Of a stretch of DNA of 64,000 nt, positions 59,522 to 64,000 are shown piece after piece. Below the pieces are notes generated by a model. That model had not been told where the DNA came from. It worked only from the letters and a program-made list of their open reading frames with translations, and did not search any database. Numbering within the stretch: position 1 is the stretch's first letter; every line of letters starts with the position of its first letter. The stretch comes from Climacium dendroides (lineage: Eukaryota; Streptophyta; Bryopsida; Hypnales; Climaciaceae), in assembly GCA_950106755.1 (NCBI GenBank), contig OX467089.1:19077345-19141344 (forward strand), written 5' to 3'. The translations under genes and the position numbers were made by a program.

Positions 59522-61000
59522 AAATATATATATATATCTTAAATCTAAAAGCAAAATGCCATTATAACTATATTCGTAGCAATTTCAATCAAATGGATTC
59601 AATGTCCATGCTATGTTCTAAGTCTAAAATCATGTGTATCAAAACTACTTTGTGAATGCTCTTATATCCACTATGTGCACAATCACAAGTTTCTTGATAC
59701 ACCGGATTAGAGATGGAAATCAATGACTAAGTGTCAAAGTTGTACTCTGTCTTGAAACTCTCATCAAAGAAAATAGAAAGCTTCTGTTTTCATATCTTTG
59801 GTGTCGTGATGTGGGCCGTTTAGTAGTTGAAATGACCTTTTTATTTATTAGTAAAAATGTGTTTAATGTTTCTAATTGTTTAGTATTAGTTAACTTGGTA
59901 GAAATTGGTTGATAACTGGTTGATTAGTAATTGATACTTGAGTCTTAGGGTTTGGGATTGCTACTTGAAGCAAGGGCTAGTCCCTTGTCTCTATCTCTTG
60001 TTTTGAGGTGTGTGTGGAGGTGTGTAGGAGGCACTTTGAGTGCTAATTGTGTAGTTGTTGTGATTTTATATTGAAAGGAGCATTGGTTTGAGGGATTTTT
60101 GTGTTGCATTTTGATTAAGTAATGAATGGATACAAACTTTTAAATATGCGTTTTTGAATACTTGATTTACTATAATGCCAAATTTCAAATCTAGATTTAT
60201 TATGGAGAAAAAATGATGAGGTTTTGAAGTGGAGGTGTTTGAATTTAAAGGTAGTCAAGGAAGGCGTTTTTTAGAAGCTTAATCTTATTGAAATCTTGTA
60301 CAATGAAAACAAAACTTTGAGGGTATCTTTCTTATCTTATCTATTGTATTTCATCAAAATTTTAATCTCAATGAACTTAGGATTTAGGAATTATGCATCA
60401 AAATACAATTGGGTTGAAGAGGCAGTGAAGGATTAAGAAGTTAATAGTAGGAAAATATTCACCAAAGTTGAACAGTATTTTAGAATGTCATGGAATTTCG
60501 TGAGTGAATATTTGGATAGTTTATCTACATTGTAGCAAAGTTTCAAGTTGTTTGAAACTATTGTCTAAAAGTTATACTAATCTAAAGTTAGGTATGGCAA
60601 TTTCTAGGTGTTTAATAAAGATATTAGATATTATTCACAAAGCATTCCCATAGCAAAGGCCCATACTATTCCGAACCTAATAGTTATAGCAAAACTTTGT
60701 GACATCTTTTGGTGACTTAAACAACTAGTACTGGATGATTCCGTTTCTTTGGGTTAGTAAAACGACTATTAGCGGGCTATTCAAGTTTATCTACAACTCG
60801 GTCACCTGCATTTAGGATATCTCCTAGGCTAATCATGTTTGTTTCTATCTCACGGTGGTTCATGGACTCTTCAGAATAATGGTCAATGCCACTTATGACA
60901 ACAATATCCATACATAGATGTAAATAACAAACTATCGTGCTTCTTAAAAATGACATGCATCAGGATTTAGTCCTTCAAAGGGGGAGTTGCAATTGAGAGC
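59522..61000. other. Intergenic, nothing recognised
   Basis: A TA microsatellite lies at about 59524-59540. The rest has no supported gene; simple GT-rich text occurs near 60000-60060. Confidence 0.5.
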
Positions 61001-61017
61001 TAGCTGCAAGACAAAGC

Positions 61018-61542
61018 AAAAACCCTAAGAAAATTGCAGAGGTGCTAAATACATTACTTGAAGCTAAAAGTGTTGGAAGTCACATATCTCATTTGGAAGA
61101 AGAAGAAATCTTTAGAAGCACAAAGAGGAAGTTGGATCTACCAATCAGCAATACTGGAGACTCATATAGACTAGATAAAGTGAATTGCTCTCAACTTCAT
61201 GTTTACATGAGGGCCACTACAACTTTTGTAGAGCCTTACAAAAACAAAAATAAATTGTTTGAGGTGAACACTTCTCCACATGTAACAATTGCATTTGAAA
61301 GTAAGTGCAACACTATAAAGTGGTACATAGAAAAGATCAACCACAAATCAAATACTAAATGTTCTGCTCAACAATGGGGGTCAAATATGAAGTGCATTGC
61401 AAAAATTGCTAAGGGACAGAAGGGAAACCATGCTCCCCCGTATCACAAGAGAAAAGAAGATTACAAGAATAAACAAGAGGTGGTGATAGACTTTTGGTTT
61501 TGTAGTGACGACATTGAACGATACTTGAAAGGAAGCAAGTGA
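61018..61542 (+). pseudogene. Open frame fragment without a start codon, unrecognised
   Basis: A frame open from about 61000 to TGA at 61540 (about 175 codons) has no ATG at its beginning; the first in-frame ATG is near 61207. It contains KKIAEVLNTLLEAKSVGSHI, STKRKLDLPISNTGDSYRLD, SPHVTIAFESKCNTIKWYIE and VVIDFWFCSDDIERYLKGSK. Basic and acidic clusters and the length in AT-rich DNA suggest former coding sequence. No domain recognised. It could be a terminal exon or a decayed transposon gene. Confidence 0.4.
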
Positions 61543-61549
61543 AAGTGAG

Positions 61550-63430
61550 TTACAAATTGGCTTGAAGTGCTAGAGGTATGGTCTATTTTGATTGGAACAA
61601 ACTTAAGTCAAGAAGAGACATTACTAGTGCAACATGTTGGCTTCCATCTCCAAGAGTGTCCTACATTGTCACCATGTCGACTATTCAATATGTTTAACAT
61701 ATTCAAGATTGTCTTGTATGACCAACCGCCTCTATAGGATGCAAATTTGTATCCAATTGTCTGAAATAATAGAACCATATAGCAAATTGCAAATGTGCCA
61801 ATTACAAAACAACGAAACAAGTGGGAGAGTGCTAGCAACATCAAAGGAAAAATATTGGGCATATTATTGCTACCATTTCCAAGACTAGGTGCAATTGTAT
61901 CACTACAAACCGGGGATGACCGTACAAAAACATGTATCAAATTACTAATATATATTTCTTGTGCATATGCCTAGATTTTATAAGTATGGCTATTTCAATC
62001 ATAAGAGGTCATTCACAATATGTCAATTGCAAGCACTTGTACTACTTATACCAATACTTTTGCAAAATGGACATTTATGAGAACAAATTCATACATGCAC
62101 CAAATTACAACTTCAACAAGTTGAAGCTTCTTTTAGTTAAAGTAGGGATCATCATGGTTTCAGAGTAGTATTTGCCATATCATTTAATGTACTTCATTCG
62201 TATTATAGTAATTTATAATTGATATGTTTGAAATGATTTGAAGCGTAGGAAATAATACATTTTTAAACATCCTTGAAATAAGGGAGTATGTGTATGAATT
62301 GAAATGTTGTAAAAGAAGAAGTTAGCCCTTGAATTGTGAACCCTAAACTAAAAAAAACAAATTAATGTGAATCTGATTTTGTTTTGTTTTGTATTTGGCC
62401 TATCCCTTTTCTTTCTCATTTTTGGTTTGTTCAATTTCCATTTTTTTCCACTTATTTTTCATTTTTATTCACATTTTTTTTCATTCTTTGTATTTTTCTT
62501 TACATTTACATTCATTTTATTTGTCATCATATTTTGATTTTTTTCTTCATTCTCCAATTTACGTTCCATTGTTTTTATGTTCATTTTTTAACATTCCATT
62601 GTTTGGTCATGACTTTTATATTTCTTATTCCACTCTTTGTTTTCTAGTTTAAAAACAAACAAACTAGATGACGCCTTCCAACATTTATATATTTTTTTCT
62701 GCAAGTAATTGTCATTCCATTAGGTTGGAGTATATTTGTGAAAGGTTCATGAGACTTGAATGTAGTAGCCTGGATTCGAATCTTGTAAGGCTTCAATTAT
62801 GTCATTGGAAACGATTTTTATAATGAGGTCATAGCAAACCACTAATTTAGAGTAACATTAGTGGAGCTAGGTTATACCCACCTTTATTTTTGTGAGTCTT
62901 TTTTACTTAATACATTCAGTTGTGCTCTCTAAATAATTTGTAAGTAGCTATACATGAGAAATATAGTGAGTGAATTGAATGTTCAAGCATATAGCATGGT
63001 TTTAATTTTTTTCACACTAGAAATGGCAATTGGCAAACTTGAATAAAAAATTCTCAAAATCCATGGTAATAGGAGGAGCAATCATAGGTCCTAAATCTTA
63101 CTTAAAATAGTAAAATTTTCCCACATTAAAAAAAGATTTCAACATAAATTTGGAATAAAAAAGTTTAAAAAAATATATTTCAAGGCCCCACACTCACAAG
63201 CTCACCCCTCCAAGCTTGCCCCTCCAAGCTCACCACTTACAAGCTCATTGTTCCAAGCTCGTACACTAACGCCATTGATCTTGTGGTTAAATATGCAAAA
63301 AGAAGCAATTTGTAATGTTTTTTTCTCTTTCCATTAGAAATGGCAGTTTGGAATGCTTTTTGATGAAAAAAAGGGCTCGAGACTTTCTTGGGGTTTAGGA
63401 GTTCAACAATTTCGACATGGTAATCCTAGA
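61550..63430. other. Intergenic, pyrimidine-rich and AT-rich
   Basis: A T/C-rich tract at 62380-62650 yields long Phe/Leu/Ser ORFs in two frames, a composition effect. Short reiterated CAAGCTC/AAGCTTGCCCCTCC motifs lie at 63190-63260. No gene supported. Confidence 0.55.
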
Positions 63431-63556
63431 TAATCAATCATTCCTTTTTAATCAATTGCAGTGAATACGAATTTAATGACTGAGGCGACCAAATGTGGGC
63501 TCCATTGAATCTCAGATGGTGCCAAGTCAGACTGAAATCTAAATCGTTATAACCGA

Positions 63557-64000
63557 ATGCAACGAAGATCAACGTTTTTGGGTGATGTATTGATGAACCT
63601 CTTGGCATTTGCCGGTCCAAGGGTAACATCTGCTAATATTAACAGGCATCAACAGAGGAAATGTGAAATCGGGCCCCCCTTTCCAACAGTTTTCAAAACA
63701 GGTCTGGATTGCAACTTGGTTTTCATCCCTTGGTCAAAGGTGAGTTAGTATGATCGATTGAAAGTCCATCCATATCAACAGAATTAGAGAAAATTTCAGC
63801 TTCAAGCACCGGTAAAGAAACAAGAGCAATACATATCTGATTGTTCCGCACAGGGATTTGCACTCGATATACGGAGTACTATTCCAATTTCCTGAACTGA
63901 TTGATACCTTTTCTGCCATTGTAACACACAGATTAGAGCTGAGAAACTTTCGAGGGTGCTTTGGGCAGGACCATCAGAGGCGGAAAAACACAGATCCATT
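63557..64000 (+). CDS. 5' end of an unrecognised gene, truncated by the window
   Basis: Exon 1 runs from ATG at 63557 to 63739 (61 codons) and ends at donor AAG|GTGAGT. It includes STFLGDVLMNLLAFAGPR and KCEIGPPFPTVFKTGLDCNL. Exon 2 starts after ACACACAG at 63932 in the same phase (RAEKLSRVLWAGPSEAEKHR) and is open to the window end. Base composition is less AT-rich than upstream, as at other gene starts here. I cannot name the family. An upstream exon between about 63460 and 63530 is possible. Confidence 0.55.

Noticed and set aside
62384..62652. Phe/Leu/Ser-rich ORFs in two frames, resembling membrane proteins
   Set aside because: Composition artefact of a T/C-rich tract; no start context, splice sites or conservation signal.
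62755..62800. Possible tRNA T-arm (GGATTCGAATC)
   Set aside because: No matching acceptor stem, D-arm or anticodon arm could be built around it.
1..64000. CRISPR array, rRNA, organelle insertion or prokaryotic operon
   Set aside because: None seen; the tandem repeats lack unique spacers and the genes have spliceosomal introns.

Overview
The window is nuclear DNA of a land plant. It has compact multi-exon genes with short GT-AG introns in AT-rich, repeat-laden intergenic DNA. Plant-specific genes point the same way: an SOS2-type CIPK, an ATXR4-like SET protein with a presequence, and a plastid-targeted membrane protein. One gene encodes a JmjC protein of the KDM2/KDM7 (PHF8) type, which to my knowledge flowering plants lack. 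I therefore favour a seedless plant, probably a bryophyte; this is inference, not proof.

Layout. 0-3.9 kb: 3' two thirds of a CIPK gene (+) with a tandemly duplicated NAF exon. 4.9-6.9 kb: tandem repeats, a 34-bp minisatellite and a Stowaway-like MITE. 7.05-11.7 kb: eight-exon gene (-) for an 812-residue multi-pass membrane protein of unknown function. 12-17 kb: repeats only. 17.2-18.1 kb: two-exon plastid protein (+), converging tail to tail on a nine-exon ATXR4-like gene (-, 18.2-21.7 kb). That gene shares a short divergent promoter region with a J-domain protein gene (+, to 25.1 kb). 25-45 kb: AT-rich repeat desert with MITEs, tandem arrays, kinase pseudogene fragments and two small charged ORFs. 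46.5-51.8 kb: fifteen-exon KDM2/7-like JmjC gene (+), with one apparent U12-type AT-AC intron and one GC-AG intron. 53-63 kb: another AT-rich stretch, holding a decayed gene (-, 55.4-59.4 kb) and an ORF fragment at 61 kb. 63.5-64 kb: the first two exons of an unrecognised gene running off the edge.

The genes do not form one pathway: they cover calcium/CBL signalling, organelles, chromatin and chaperone work. The strongest observations are two NAF exons with identical protein sequence but many silent differences, and the KDM2/7-type gene, whose reading frame downstream of the JmjC domain is restored only by an AT-AC intron. Exon boundaries were set by hand from splice signals, phase continuity and remembered family sequence. 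No database search was possible.
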